Shown here piece after piece: positions 25,276 to 37,164 of a stretch of 64,000 nucleotides of DNA (position 1 is the stretch's first letter; each line of letters begins with the position of its first letter). The DNA comes from Mimachlamys varia. Its lineage: Eukaryota; Mollusca; Bivalvia; Pectinida; Pectinidae. A program made the translations under genes and the position numbers. The notes beneath the pieces were generated by a model. The model saw only the letters and a program-made list of their open reading frames with translations, did not search any database and was not told the origin of the DNA. Location: NCBI GenBank assembly GCA_947623455.1, contig OX392534.1, forward strand, positions 14,270,001 through 14,334,000. Reading direction: 5' to 3'.

Positions 25276-26303
25276 AAAAAACAGATGTTCTTTTTATATC
25301 TAATACTTTAAAAACTCATAGTTTAGAGTTATTTTTTAACGATAGCATTTTAAATTTCTCTGAAAACCATAAGCACCTGGGGGTTACATTTAGCGCAAAT
25401 GCTAAGTGGGGTGATCATGTTGAAAATATCTATAAAAGTGCTTCAAAAAGAATAAATGCCTTAAGGCAGTTAAAATTTCTGGTGAATAGGAAAGTTTTGA
25501 GTAAAATTTATACATGTTTCATTCTACCTATAATAGAATATGCATGTGAGCTTTGGAGTGGTTGTTCCAAATTCCATATTGACCTGCTAGAAAAACTACA
25601 ATTGGAAGCTGCCAGAGTAGTAACTGGGCTACCAGCATATGCAACTATTCAATCTCTATATTATGAAACAGGATGGGATACTTTAAAAATCAGGAGAGAA
25701 CGTAGAAATCTTACTTTATTTTATAAAATGCACAACAAGTTAACTCCGTCTTATCTTTATACATTACTTCCAAGTCTAGTAGGTGAGAGAACCCCATATC
25801 CTCTTAGAAATAATAATAACTATTCTACCCAAAACTATAATTTAAATAATACTAGATTATCTTTTTTACCCGCAACCACAGAAATCTGGAACAACCTCTC
25901 CGAAGCTACTAGAAATCAGCCAACAGTTGGTAGATTTAAAACTGACATAACTCCGGAAAAACATATACCTCCGTGTTTTTTTAATTACGGACCGCGTCGC
26001 CTTAATATTTTACTGACCAAACTTAGACATAACTGTAGTACACTTCATTATGATCTTTATCGTGTGAACCTAGCAGAATCTCCTTCTTGTACTTGCGGTG
26101 ATCCCTGTGAAAACTCTTATCACTTCTTTTTCCAATGTCCAAATTACAGCAATATAAGAGATACAATGTTTAACAATTTGATTCCATATCACCCAGTGAA
26201 CCTAGATTTACTTCTGTCTGGCAATATAGACTTAACAAATGAAGATAATGAGCGGATATTTCAAATTGTGCAGACTTTTATTCGATCCAGTGACCGTTTT
26301 TAA
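25275..26303 (+). pseudogene. LINE RT thumb and C-terminal domain
   Basis: One open frame from KKTDVLFISNT to RSSDRF. It holds the post-RT region found in Jockey-superfamily LINEs (YACELWSGC) and ends with a Cys/His motif of form CTCGDPCENSYHFFFQC, likely nucleic-acid binding. It is in the same frame as the endonuclease-RT linker, so the lesions upstream compensate only in part. Confidence 0.85.
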
Positions 26304-26338
26304 ATAAAATTCTCGTTTAAACAGGTAAATCAAACTAA

Positions 26339-26395
26339 TTTCTCTCTCTCTCTCCCTCCCTCTCTCTTTCTCTCCCTCTCTCTATCACCCTCTCA
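26339..26395. repeat. CT-rich microsatellite in LINE 3' UTR
   Basis: Interrupted CT/CCCT simple repeat within the 3' untranslated part of the LINE. It produces the Glu/Arg-rich frame on the minus strand, which is not a gene. Confidence 0.8.
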
Positions 26396-26861
26396 CACTG
26401 TCTTATGTTTATAGTTAAAATGTCTACTGGTTCAGTATAACAATATTTATTTTGTACACTTATCTGCATGGTACATCGATAAGATACCTTGAAGGAACAG
26501 GAGTGACCAGAGAAAGGATTTTCAGGAAAGTGCATTAAATGGACAAAAGAACAGACAACATGAATGGATTATGTAGCTAGTGCGTACCATGCAGCCTAAA
26601 ACATATATATATATTTCAATTTATTTATACTTTGAACGAACCTTTAAAATAGTCACATGGCATTCTACCTTTTCTTTTTTCTTTTCTTCTTATCTTCAAT
26701 TTATTCTCTCACTATGTGTTCTCTTTACTTATAAATTGTGTTACACTATAGTTATAATGAATAATGTACATGTCGCTATTGCTATACTTTGTTATATAAT
26801 TGTTGAGGAGCGGGCTTTCTTAAGTTGGTATAACTTGTGCCCAATCCTGTTGTTTCAAAGC

Positions 26862-26867
26862 AATAAA
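26862..26867 (+). promoter_or_regulatory. AATAAA signal at LINE 3' end
   Basis: A canonical polyadenylation hexamer lies 10-20 bases before the presumed LINE terminus TGTTCAAATC. Confidence 0.45.
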
Positions 26868-26889
26868 ATATGTTCAAATCAAAGTTTTG

Positions 26890-27400
26890 TGCTTTAGCAG
26901 TCACGTTTTAGAGGCATGAAGCTTATTTGATCGGTTCTGCTACACATATAGACAGTTTTTAGTTGAAAATATTGATTCAATCACAGAAAAGTAGAGGCAT
27001 TAAATTTGCATTGTTTTACACTTTGCATTTAAGCCTGTTTTAACTTAAATAGATTTTATTTGTTGGAATATATTTAGTTTCTATTTCTGATTTCGATACG
27101 CACTGAGTACAGATTATTTTTTATAAATTTCATTTTTTCATATAACTAAAAAAGTATACATAAAGTATATATGTGTATTGCTTTTAAAACTTTGTACATG
27201 AAATATCCGTGATATTTCCTCTCATTTAACTTTGACACTGAAGAATATGTACTGTATCGTTCACGCTATAATTTATTGCTTGAACACCCGCTGTTAAAAT
27301 GGATTTTATTTCCTGGTGATTGATAAAATCTACTCATACAATAACAATGCATTACATATAAAAAAACAAAACACTACTTAATGAACACCATCTGTATAAC
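26890..27400. other. no supported gene
   Basis: AT-rich, no recognised features. Confidence 0.4.
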
Positions 27401-27401
27401 G

Positions 27402-27590
27402 GCTGCGGTGGCCGAGTGGTTAAGGTGTCCTGATATTCTACCATCAGCCCTCCACGTCTGGACCGCGGTGGCCGAGATGTTAAGGTGTCCCGACATTCTA
27501 CCACTAGTCCTCCACCTCTGGGGTACATCGGCTTTTCATCCGCCTCCAAAACTTGGTACAACTTTAAATTACCCTGGCTTATATTAGGAC
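27402..27590 (+). mobile_element. SINE with duplicated tRNA-like head
   Basis: Two copies of a Leu/Ser-like tRNA 5' half, each beginning GCGGTGGCCGAG, lie 60 bp apart (27405 and 27465); both keep the A-box region and the GGTGTCC(T/C)GA anticodon-side phrase. The B box is missing. The downstream TCCGCCTCCAAAACTTGGT part matches the body of the SINE at 30030-30281. Confidence 0.75.
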
Positions 27591-27599
27591 GTAAAACAA

Positions 27600-28635
27600 A
27601 AATCTAAACCATATGTTTCTTTTTAACATTTAAAGATTTAGAACGTATTTGCTTCAGCAGCATATCAATTCAATGATATAGCATCCTTCGATGTTACAAA
27701 TGTATAGCTTACCTCGCGAACACATCAATGCTTATATATATATCCATTTTCAGATCCATTGTATTTAAATAAATAAATCTTGATAAATAGGTTTCTAAGA
27801 TTAACAGAGTTTTAGCACTTCAGTATTTTAAGTATATCTGTACTTTGTTTAAATGCTTCAACAATATATTGCTATTATTTTACGCTGAGAGTACCTCGTC
27901 CTAAACCACTGTGATGAGTCGAGTGAAAATAAAATATTCTAGGATAATCTAATGTTCTATGTATTAGCGCTGTCAAAGAGACCATCAGAAAACACGAAAC
28001 ACATTGTCCAAGTGAACCAGTAACAGATCAAAATCAAATTTATATTGGTTCACTTTTGGAGTAAGCAGCCTTGCAGTAACTTGATTTAACCAGATTCAAT
28101 TATACTTAGAACAATTTTGATCAATTACTGGAAGGAAGAATTAGAAGAACGCCCGATGAAAGTTTCCTCGGGGATCAAATTTGAAGTCTCAATGCAAACG
28201 CAGTAGATCTGTTTACTTGTTATCTGCCAGAATTCAACAAAAGATAGGATACAGATGCATGATTGAGTATGCAATGTTTTGCTGTAGGAAAACGTGAAGC
28301 TGTTGGTGTGCTGTTTGTCGGTTTGTTGCAGCGTACCAACGAATCCTTATTTTTTTATTTCAAAAACAGCATAACAATTAATAATCCATTTATTGGTAAT
28401 AGGCATTTAATGTTCTAGCAGCCTTACATTTAACGTTTAGATATCATGTTCCAGCATGCCAGGCTAGAGTGTATTTGTGTTGTGATATAGACCAAATACA
28501 TAGAGGATAGGTGATTCTCTGGTAATCTTCATTCAACTAGCATTTGGTTGGTGTTGAAAGTAATCGGTGATGAACATTAAGAATTATCTGTGTACTCTTA
28601 TGTGCAAAAACTATAACCGACATAGCGTGTATTAA
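27600..28635. other. no supported gene
   Basis: AT-rich unique-looking sequence. Confidence 0.4.
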
Positions 28636-28639
28636 AGAA

Positions 28640-28805
28640 ATACTATTATCCAAACTCAAAATCGATATACCGAGGACCAATGAAACATTTACTCGACAAC
28701 TTTTGAAAAACTACAAGCGAAAACGACTAGGTGTTCCGGAAAAGTAAGCGTCGTTTGCTTTATCTATGACACCCGCAGTGTAAATCTATATCATATTCAA
28801 GTAAA
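28640..28805 (-). mobile_element. RT-family 3' end fragment
   Basis: Read on plus it carries AGGTGTTCCGGAAAAGTAAG and GACACCCGCAGTGTAAATC, the reverse complement of the family tail. Diverged. A second copy follows within about 10 bp in the same orientation. Confidence 0.6.
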
Positions 28806-28814
28806 AAAAAATAA

Positions 28815-29035
28815 AATCAAGAGAATACAAAAGCGTCAACAAAACCATAATCTAAACTTAAAATCGATTCAACTGGAGGAAAATATAGACAAAAGAAATA
28901 TTTACATGGAGGCCCTAATAAAAATACAAGAAAATAAGACCAGGTGTTCCGGAAGGGTAAGCGTCTTCTGCTTGATAGACACACACGACATGTAACTTCA
29001 TCAACGTAGGAATCATTCTCAATTATTCAAAAACG
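28815..29035 (-). mobile_element. RT-family 3' end fragment
   Basis: Begins at the common terminus (AAGAGAATACAAAAGCGTC) and includes TCAAAATCGATT-like and AGGTGTTCCGGAAGGGTAAG phrases. Adjacent to the 28640 copy. Confidence 0.7.
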
Positions 29036-29159
29036 CTCTGTCTAAATGAGATCAATGTCGACCATTTAACCTGCTAATAGTTACGAGTATTATATCGCTT
29101 TATAGTAAAAACCCTATTTTGGGCATAGTTTAAATATAGATCGAGGTAAGAAGCTGGTC

Positions 29160-29225
29160 TTTGTATCTTTGATTCCAAGTTCGGAAGGGTATATAGGGTC
29201 AGCAAAATTCTTGTTGTTAAAAGAT
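29160..29225 (-). mobile_element. RT-family protein remnant
   Basis: The minus strand reads FNNKNFADPIYPSELGIKDT, the tract that follows the YIDD box in the copy at 49815-50458. It is separated from the tail copy at 28815 by about 130 bp, so it may be the far part of the same insertion with an internal deletion. Confidence 0.6.
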
Positions 29226-29319
29226 ACGTTTGAATTTGCTAATGAAATCAAGAGTCAGCTAAGAGTTAATGTATTTTGTTATTTTTATTATTAGGTCGGT
29301 TTTGTGTCCTAAGTCGCCT

Positions 29320-29435
29320 CCTACACTTGACTGTTTAGGTCCCTGCTCAGCAACACTGACGAGTCCTAGAAGAAGAAGCAAAGTGTAGGGTGCAGTTTAT
29401 ATGTTATTTGGCTCCACTTTATCTTCCTTAACGGA
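29320..29435 (+). ncRNA. decayed hammerhead module
   Basis: At 29350-29393 the layout of a hammerhead unit is kept: a stem I strand GCAACA, intact core CTGACGA, GTCC, then a broken stem II partner and loss of GAAA (AAGC instead). The flanks CACTTGACTGTTTAGGTCC and GCAGTTTATATGTTATTTGG match those at 56290 and 63120, so this is a decayed copy of the module in the duplicated regions. Not expected to cleave. Confidence 0.65.
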
Positions 29436-29439
29436 GGAA

Positions 29440-30025
29440 ATTGAGAAGTGTTAAAAAAATATATTTAATTTTCTATTGTTGTTTAGTGTTGTCTTTGGTC
29501 AAAAACTAGAAATATGATTTTGAAATAAAAAAACAGAAAACAAATATATAATGTCTTTGCCCATCAAGAGCATCCCACTAGTACAGTTCTGTATTTGCTT
29601 TGCTATCAGTAATAGTACAAACATGTAAACTCTTGCAATTCTTGTATAGTTCAGGCTGTACATACCAGTCCATACTGTGAATAGAATAAAGTACTTTAAT
29701 ATTTGTCAGATATAGAGTAAATAGGTGTGGTACACGTATTAAAAGTCATTTAAACTTATCGATGATCAATATCAGAAACTGTGATCAGACCCGTTTATAA
29801 ATGTAATTTCCATTTGTACCCTAATTAACCCCAATGGTTCCTTTCCGCAGACTTTTGTCGATCATTGTCCTTCACATTAACATTCATCTCCATTTACATG
29901 AAGGCAATTTATCTACTTTAATGTTCTCTCGATATTGTCTTGTTACGTGTATTGGTTGGTGAGGTGACGCATGGTATAGTGAACTTGTCTTTCACCAAAG
30001 GCGACCATGTTTTATTGGATGTTTA
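29440..30025. other. no supported gene
   Basis: AT-rich; nothing recognised. Confidence 0.4.
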
Positions 30026-30029
30026 AAAT

Positions 30030-30281
30030 GTCACTTATACACCTTCGTGTGTTTTCTCCGGCATTCCGGTTTCCAATATCCAAACCAATAACAAAAGCCA
30101 GGGTCATGTAAGAATGCGCCAGGTTTTGGAGATGGAGGAAAGCCAAAGTACCCGGAGAAAAACCACTGACCTACGGACAGTACCTGGCAACTGCCCCACG
30201 TGGGATTCGAATTAGCAACCCAGTGGTGGACGGCTAGCAGTAGAATGTCGGGACACCTTAACCGCTCGGGCACCGCGGCAT
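30030..30281 (-). mobile_element. tRNA-derived SINE, near full length
   Basis: On the minus strand: a head GCCGCGGTGCCCGAGCGG with A box, the B box AATTCGAATCCC, then the body GTTTTTCTCCGGGTAC...CCAAAACCTGGCGC and a tail with CCGGAATGCCGGAG. Leu/Ser-like tRNA origin. The 90-codon minus frame across it is a read-through. Shares its body with 27402-27590. Confidence 0.85.
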
Positions 30282-30542
30282 AAATAAAAATTATTAAGAA
30301 CATTTGTTAAAACAACTTCTAACATAATTACTGTTTACTGTTTTATGTATACACATGTATCTCTTAATATTTAAACGGAAAATATTTTGTCTTAATAACA
30401 TGAACGTTTGTTTCAGTTCCGAATAATACATAGAAGCAGGTTTGCTAAATTCGGGATTGGCGACAATAACATCTTAGAGCGTACATTTAACCTTGAATTG
30501 CACGTGCTGCATTGTGGATAGTCACATGCGCGTACACCATTT

Positions 30543-30645
30543 GATATAGCGCCCTATCTAGCTGACATACGCAACTCTAAAGCGCTTTACAGTACATAGA
30601 TATACATATATTTCTATCATATACAACTCTGAGTTTGCAGGAGCT
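30543..30645 (-). mobile_element. SINE tail fragment
   Basis: The phrases ATAGCGCCCTATCTAGC and CAACTCTAAAGCGCTTTACAG are the reverse complement of the tail of the SINE at 22155-22435. The head is absent. Confidence 0.7.
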
Positions 30646-30759
30646 GCCTTATCAGGGTTCAATGTTTAGATATCCTTTAATGGCAAGTGCTGCTTCCTAA
30701 ATACCCCAGTTTCATTCTTTATGATTCATTAATAAGCCCACTTTGTTACACTAACCAAG

Positions 30760-30850
30760 GGTGTAAGATGGAGAAATATCACTCGAGGGGTTTTCAAACT
30801 TCGAAAAACGAGGCTGTGGGTTTATAAAAAAAAATTAACCCTCGGGTGAA
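30760..30850. mobile_element. decayed palindrome of the 10067 type
   Basis: Phrases AGGGTGTAAGATGGAGAAAT, CGAGGGGTTTTCAAA and CCCTCGGGTG match the palindromic head at 10067 and 20874 but the arms no longer pair well. Confidence 0.5.
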
Positions 30851-30852
30851 AG

Positions 30853-31180
30853 AAAAAAACAGAGAATACCAAAGCGCCAACAAATCCATAATCCGAACTC
30901 AAAATCGATTAAACTAAAGGCAGAATAAGAAAAAAAAAAGAAAGATTAACACGGAGACTCTCATAAAAGCACAAAAGAATAAGACCAGGTTTTCCGGAAG
31001 AATAAGCTACACCCGTTATGTAAATCTTTGTCATTTCCAAGTAAACATCAAGTTCTCAAAACGAGAACTGAGTATCATTGTCAATCACAACAAGTAAACA
31101 CACTAATGAGCATACTTGAAAACGTCCATCTTCATACATGTATCACTTGAAGATACAGAATATATCTCAATGAGACAAAG
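30853..31180 (-). mobile_element. RT-family 3' fragment
   Basis: Starts at the common terminus (CAGAGAATACCAAAGCGCC) and runs through AAGACCAGGTTTTCCGGAAG and GAACTGAGTATCATTGTCAA to a stretch corresponding to the tail upstream of the tract KFYGRH in other copies. No protein motif left. Confidence 0.7.
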
Positions 31181-31189
31181 AGCCTTGGT

Positions 31190-32140
31190 TTTTATCAATA
31201 CGCTCAATACCATGATAAAGGTTTTTGACAGAAGCACACTATTCTCTTTCTCGTTTCGTTAGAAGTCCTGCTGTTGATCACACGTCCGAAGTACATTGTA
31301 ATAGGTTGGCGATGTGTTATCACACTTCATGTCCGTCGTTCCCAAGATAGTCTTTGCAATGAAAGTAAATTGTCATCGTTGTAATCATGAATATTTCTTC
31401 AATATTTGTGGAATTCGTTACATGGATAATGCTGAAAAATATGTTGCTAACATGTTCTAGAGCCGGTTGTGTTGTGTCCTTTACCTTGTCTTTGGTGGAA
31501 CAATTTATAGAGGTCTTGACCTTTTTGGGCAAATGTTATGACTGCTGTTTTGGTTGTCATCCAGAATAAAAATAAAACGGGTGTAAGATCTATTAATCAC
31601 ATTTCTGCGAGTACAATGACTAATTATTATTATTATTAGTTTACATGTAAAATGTTTGACTGTGGATGTCGATGACGTGATATTATTGTCATTTTTGCGA
31701 TGTTTAATGAGCATCAACTGCATAGCATATTATTTTCATTTTAGCACTGCTTCCAGTTTTTGTAGGGTACAGTTTTGTTGTGGCTGGTGGCAAAAAGAAC
31801 GGCGAGCCAACCCTGACAACTGCTGGTACTTTCTGTCGTGAAATCACCATATTTTGTCAGTGTTGATGATAATTTTCTTTATTGTAGAATAATTCAAACG
31901 AGAAACAATTCTGCACCTCGTATTCATTTTGAAAGCATTGCCAGGGTTAGAAACGGTAACAAAGGAACAGCAACGATACAAATATTAAGTTTTTTAGTTA
32001 AAAAAAACACTTTCATAAAAGCAGAAAAAAAAACGATTTCAAAATGACAAAGAAAGTCCCAGCTGAAATGCATAGAAGGAAGATATTTCAAACCTTCATA
32101 GGGAAAAGGATTATACAAATTCACAAGTTAGTGCAATACC
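31190..32140. other. no supported gene
   Basis: AT-rich, with overlapping short frames in all phases and a small ATT-rich simple repeat near 31622. Nothing recognised. Confidence 0.4.
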
Positions 32141-32755
32141 AGATACAGTAACCGGTCTTAACTGGATGTGACTGGGACCAAAATATTTGGCCGGTTAACA
32201 CAGGTGTTCGGATTGTAGATGTTAGGTAATTGGGAAAATTGTGCACTTTTTTAAAAAATAAAATAAACAACAAATGAAAGGTATAAATTTACCACTGATT
32301 TGTATTATTTAAAAAGTAAAACCGAGATAACAGGTTATCGGCATGCTGTCTAACGATAGTCAGACACATGTTTCAAATATTGATCGTTAAACATGAAGGA
32401 AAACTCGGGTAAAACCTAAAGATGTCAGAATCCATCTCTGTATATAATGTCATGAAATACTATAGAATAATCGGTAATTGCATTTTTTCAAAGTGTTTGT
32501 TTAAATTATCGAAAAATGAAAAAAAAAAATATGAAGGCCGGTATTAACAGGTCATTTTTACATAAAATCTTCTGTAAATGACAGTTGAACAAGGCCGGTT
32601 TCCAGAATAGACAGGGTCCTTATTACACAAGTTAATTGTAATTTCTATAAGTAAATATAGTTTATGCCGAGATCAATTAGTAAATCCGGAATAAATTCGA
32701 ATCTAGATTAGACCGGGAACGGTTTTGACAAGTTACACTGTACAATGAAATAAGC
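32140..32755. mobile_element. candidate pogo/Tigger-like MITE
   Basis: The left end reads TACAGTAACCGGTCTTAACTGG and the right end, inverted, TACAGTGTAACTTGTCAAAACC; internal phrases GGCCGGTTAACA and AAGGCCGGTATTAACAGG are of the same type. Terminal pairing is poor and no transposase is present. Confidence 0.4.
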
Positions 32756-32759
32756 CAGT

Positions 32760-33790
32760 AACACCATACCAGCTTACCTATAATCACGCAAGAAGAAATG
32801 CATCCGACTGACATCAACCAGATACGCTATAGACACGCAATGACAGGTAAAGCAAAAAAAAGCGTTATTAAGTAGTTAAGTCTACAATAATTACAAGACA
32901 ACTTAGGTACCTAGAGTCATAGATGTTCTGTAAATATCCTTTTATATTTCGCTGTCTCGTAAACGGTATAAAATACATTGGGAACGGTCAAATTATCTAT
33001 AATATGAAATATATTTTAAGTCATTCTAATTGACAGCTGTAAAACTCTATCTGTTCCTGCTAGTTATATTATCGGTTTCAAACGCACGTCATCTTTATAA
33101 CAACCTGTTGGTCCAACTAAAAGCCACGAAGCTCACTATTGACGTTGTATGATACTCATTTGGAACAGTTTCGGGGTATACATAGCAGACTAATGATTCC
33201 AGTACGGTCTCTTCCATCATTACGACACCTCGGATGATCATCGATGTTCTATATCTATCGCACTCAGGTCGTACATATGATATAAATATCCTATTTGACA
33301 CTTCCTTCTAAAGGAAACTAATGTTAATTAAACCTAAACCAAACCCAGTGTGGTAGGCATGATTACAGTTAGTTACCGAACAGACTCAGTGCATTAAGAA
33401 CATTTGACATTGTTTATGATAATTTGTCAATGTAGGATTGGTTCCAATCATCGATATGGAAGTATATTGTAGTCAATAACATCGTGATATCAGGGCCAAG
33501 TTGTTCAAAAGATGATTAGCTGAATCTCTATTCAACGACATTGTTCAGCCTTTAAAAATATTCTGTCAATATTCAAGATAAAACCTTCATATTTGCATGT
33601 ATATTGATTCTATTAGGTTTTTTTTACATACAGAGTTGTTACAAAATATATGGTTTCATTGTAAAATTACATGATAATTACATTTTGCACTAATCACTGA
33701 TTAAGCTTATCACCTTTTGAACAACTTGGCCCTGATCGCGACAGTGCTTTAAAACTCAGGAATAGAAACATGGCAGATCACGCAGATATG
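32760..33790. other. no supported gene
   Basis: AT-rich. The phrases GGGCCAAGTTGTTCAAAAG (33491) and CTTTTGAACAACTTGGCCC (33714) form an inverted pair bounding about 240 bp, probably another small MITE. No gene. Confidence 0.45.
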
Positions 33791-33796
33791 ATGGAC

Positions 33797-34215
33797 TTAT
33801 TAAATTTAGTAATATATACATTATATCGAAAAAATGATTAACTGCATCATACAGCTGTTTCGACCTCCTATGACTATTCAGTGATGCTAGGGGCCAAAAG
33901 GTAGGAATCCAAAATTCCTAAACTGGTGTAGAAGCATAAGGGTCAGGTACGTAAAACCCCTTTGATTTATAAATTTAGGAGTAAAATAACTAGTTCTTTA
34001 TAATTTTAAATTGTGTACTACGAAAATGAGTATACTGTGTACCGTACCACCACCCAAATGACATAACTGTTGCTATGGATGTTCCATAAAACCTCGGGTA
34101 CTAAAACAAATCAACAAGCAGAGTCTGCCACCTCCGATCATAAAAAGATGACAAACATATGCTGCAACGTTTAAATTAATCAATAGATACAGTATGCAAA
34201 AAAAGAATTAAAATA
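33797..34215 (-). mobile_element. retrozyme-like unit with partial repeat
   Basis: Homologous along its length to 39782-40200. The unit contains a decayed minus-strand hammerhead (33844-33887), the phrase GATGCTAGGGGCCAAAAGG, TTGTGTACTAC and CAGAGTCTGCCACCTC. After about 365 bp the start of the unit recurs (CATATGCTGCAAC... then CAGTATGCAAAAAAAGAATT). A non-coding unit with one hammerhead and an incomplete second repeat is the layout of animal retrozymes. Diverged, presumably inactive. Confidence 0.65.
33844..33887 (-). ncRNA. decayed hammerhead ribozyme
   Basis: Minus strand: stem I GCATCA/TGATGC intact, core CTGAATA (the invariant G before the final A is lost), damaged stem II, GAAA intact, CAGCTGTA intact. 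Loss of the core G predicts no cleavage. Confidence 0.7.
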
Positions 34216-34219
34216 GAAG

Positions 34220-35700
34220 ATACATGTTCTGACAATAAACTCATATCACTTTGGAAAGCTTCATATATGAAAGCAATTTATGCTAGGTAGATTGTTTCTC
34301 ATAATGACTGACTGATAATGAAACACGGGTTTCAACTTATATTCATCAATCTGGTTAAACGTGGTGTCTTTGTACAAGGATTTGTTATATTGGAAGGAAT
34401 CCGGAAACTCGTAATCGGGTAGGTAACGGGTAGGAATCGAACCTCGTTCACCTTGGTGTTGCGGTATATTAAATCAAATTGGTATCAAAATTGAATTCAG
34501 TTACTTCAGATAAGCATGCCATGTCACATTTGAACTCAGCGACCTTTGAGTGCAGAAGCAAAATATCTTCAATCATCTCTGAGTGAGTTTGAAGTTAACT
34601 TTAGCAGCCTAACAGTCTGGCATATACCTTTGTGAATCCGAAACTAATCTAATATACAGCTTATCAGCGTCTAGTCTGAATCTCAAATGCTTGTAGCTGA
34701 ATTATAAATCATCGTACTGTATGAACCCTACCAGTCTCCAAATAAGGTAAGGTAGTATAATAAAAACAAGACTAGTCGTACGCAAGGGTAGAAAATTGCA
34801 CGTATAAACATAATTCTATAAATTGCGTTATTACTGGAATAAAAGGAGTTATAACGCCTTAATAACAGTCGGTATTTCGTGACAAAAGGCTTTACCACAC
34901 GTTTATATAAAGTCGCTATTACGCGAAAAAAAATCAAAAGAACACCTTTTTCAAAAATCGTTAATACACGAAAAGGTCGTAATTGACGTTAACGCGAATA
35001 AATACAACAAATTCTGATTTAAGATGTATTGACAATGTACTAGTTTGAATTACAAGATGTTTACCGACAACTTCGATCGTATAAATTATTTCAAGTTATT
35101 CAAGGACAATACATAATCTTCTATATTGGCGAATTTTCTTCATTTGTTACGTATAGCATACAATGTGATCAAGGGAAACACCTTACTATTGAGCAGTTCA
35201 AGCAGAACGACGATTTTTGTTTTCGAAGCAGAACTTTCCTTCTTTGAAAGTTGTATCCCTGCTTCGAAAGCCAAAATAGTATATACATGTTGCAGTTAAC
35301 TCAATTACCAAATGTTTAACCTTCACACCTTACAATGTTCTTATAATAGATTATATGGAGATACTCTCCTTATGCAAAACGCGCACACTGTCAGTAAATC
35401 TCTTCTAAACTTTTCTTGAAAGACAAACATATAATGCAGTTTTAAACAACCAGCATCTGCAGGGAGGTTACTTATCCTACGGATGACAATTCGAGTTTGC
35501 CCCTCGTTTTATAGAGTTTGAGTTCTGATTGTCACCTTATGGACGCTTTGGAATTCCCTAATGTTTAGGAACACAATGTCTTACTTTCTTGGGTTTTTTT
35601 TTCAAGAGTCTCCTTATAGATATTTCGATTTTTCTTTTATAACTGCTATTTCATTGATAATGAGTTCGGATTATTGTATTTTTTTTACCCTTTTGTGTTC
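34220..35700. other. no supported gene
   Basis: Contains a minus-strand B-box-like phrase near 34432 (GGTTCGATTCC), perhaps a SINE scrap, an AT-rich repeat-like stretch at 34790-35000 with GTTATTACTGG and GCTATTACGCG phrases, and a small inverted pair at 35216-35276 (TTTTCGAAGCAG / CTGCTTCGAAAG). No gene. Confidence 0.4.
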
Positions 35701-35705
35701 TCTTA

Positions 35706-35729
35706 GATCTCTCTCTCTCCCTCTCCCTC

Positions 35730-35798
<69 letters not shown>
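35706..35798. repeat. CT dinucleotide microsatellite
   Basis: Interrupted then pure CT repeat, roughly 35 uninterrupted units at its 3' side. The Ser/Leu-alternating frame through it is an artefact. Confidence 0.95.
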
Positions 35799-35799
<1 letters not shown>

Positions 35800-35801
<2 letters not shown>

Positions 35802-37160
35802 TTTTCATCTATATTGATCCCTTTTCAGTTTTCAGGAAATTTTCTAAGAGATCCCTTACAAAGAAGACCCACATATTTGTCTGACTAATTGGTTCTGTAT
35901 TTAGACATGTGTACTAAGTTTGACGGAGCAATGGCCGTCCAAGTAATGAACCCTCTTCCTGCTGGTAATTTGGTTAATGGTCATCACAAATGTTAGTGAA
36001 AACTGTAAAGGGGAATGATTCAAGCTTGATGATCTTTTCGAGGGATTGCGAAATCGGGGAATGAGCAAAGAAATAATGGGTACGAAATGAAGAATAATAA
36101 ACCTTGTGTTTCAGGTAAACGACCGCTTGATACAACCTCCATAACGACAAAACAGCTGGTCAGTTGACATCTAATGCATAACAATAAAGCGACAAAAGGA
36201 CAAATTTGAAACTGATCAATGATGAGCTTACTTAATTTGAAAATATGCTCCAGTCATTGGACAGATGTTGCTGACCTATTTGGACATATATCGTGTGATA
36301 TCTCATCACTGTCCGGGCTGTAACGTGTTAGGATGGCCAGAACATTAATTTTATAGATCGTATAAGTCCCCCGTCAGGCAACTGTAACTGAAACATTGAC
36401 GGTTAAGAATGATCTCTTTTAGCTTTTTATTGGATTCTGTCTGACGGAGCTGCTGACGGTATTCACCGTTGACATGTGCCGGCGCTCTATAATACTACAC
36501 TTAGGCTTCTGGTATTAAGCTCTGTGTGCGAACTTCAGTGTTATTATTGGAATGCTAAGTACTTCCATTAGCCGTATATAATGTTAGAGGGGAAGGAAGG
36601 AACCCCGACACAGCATACACGGCCTCTAGCCTTGGTCACATGCAACTGCGGAATCATAAGGCCACATTTTATATGTAGTAAATATTTCTATATCGAGACA
36701 TGCAGGACGATACTATGTATATCTAATTGTCATATCGACCTAGTACCTGTTTGAGGTCGTAGTAAGATATTAACCAGTTGGTGCTTAATAAAATTATAAT
36801 CATAGTTATGTGTAATATGAACATTTATTTTTTCTTATAGTGACTTCACGCCCAAGACAATTACATGATGTCATTGGAGTCAAAAGTAGTGTTTACTTTC
36901 AATGCTGTATGAAAATAATCATCTTGCACGAGTATGTGCCATACAATTTGATGATATGATCTTACACTTATTTTCATTTGATAAGATTCACCAATGTATG
37001 ATATTTTGCCGACCATCACCAGAGAGTTGGCTATTCAAATCCCACTTCGTACGTCGTCCGATCATCCTTAAAAAGTTTATGTTACCGCTATTTTTTAAGG
37101 GGTGCATGATGAATAATTCTCAAAGTTATTTGTAGGTTCCCCTTGATCCTTAATTTAACA
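35800..37160. other. no supported gene
   Basis: AT-rich with somewhat more balanced base content around 36350-36660. No exon can be defended. Confidence 0.4.
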
Positions 37161-37164
37161 ATTT

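Larger units (their letters stand above)
23165..26885 (+). mobile_element. LINE retrotransposon, Jockey/CR1/L2-like, damaged
   Basis: A nearly full-length ORF2 region: APE-type endonuclease, linker, reverse transcriptase, C-terminal Cys/His motif and a 3' UTR with a CT-rich tract. The 3' end has an AATAAA and a TGTTCAAATC-type terminus. Damage: frameshift near 23630, frameshift in a run of seven A at 24873-24880, in-frame TAG near 24989 and frameshift at 25274. The 5' UTR and any ORF1 are missing, so it is 5'-truncated. Few lesions imply a fairly young insertion. The Jockey superfamily is assigned from motif order; the exact clade is uncertain. Confidence 0.9.

Noticed and set aside
35561..35800. 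ORF ending in a long Ser/Leu run
   Set aside because: Translation of the CT microsatellite.
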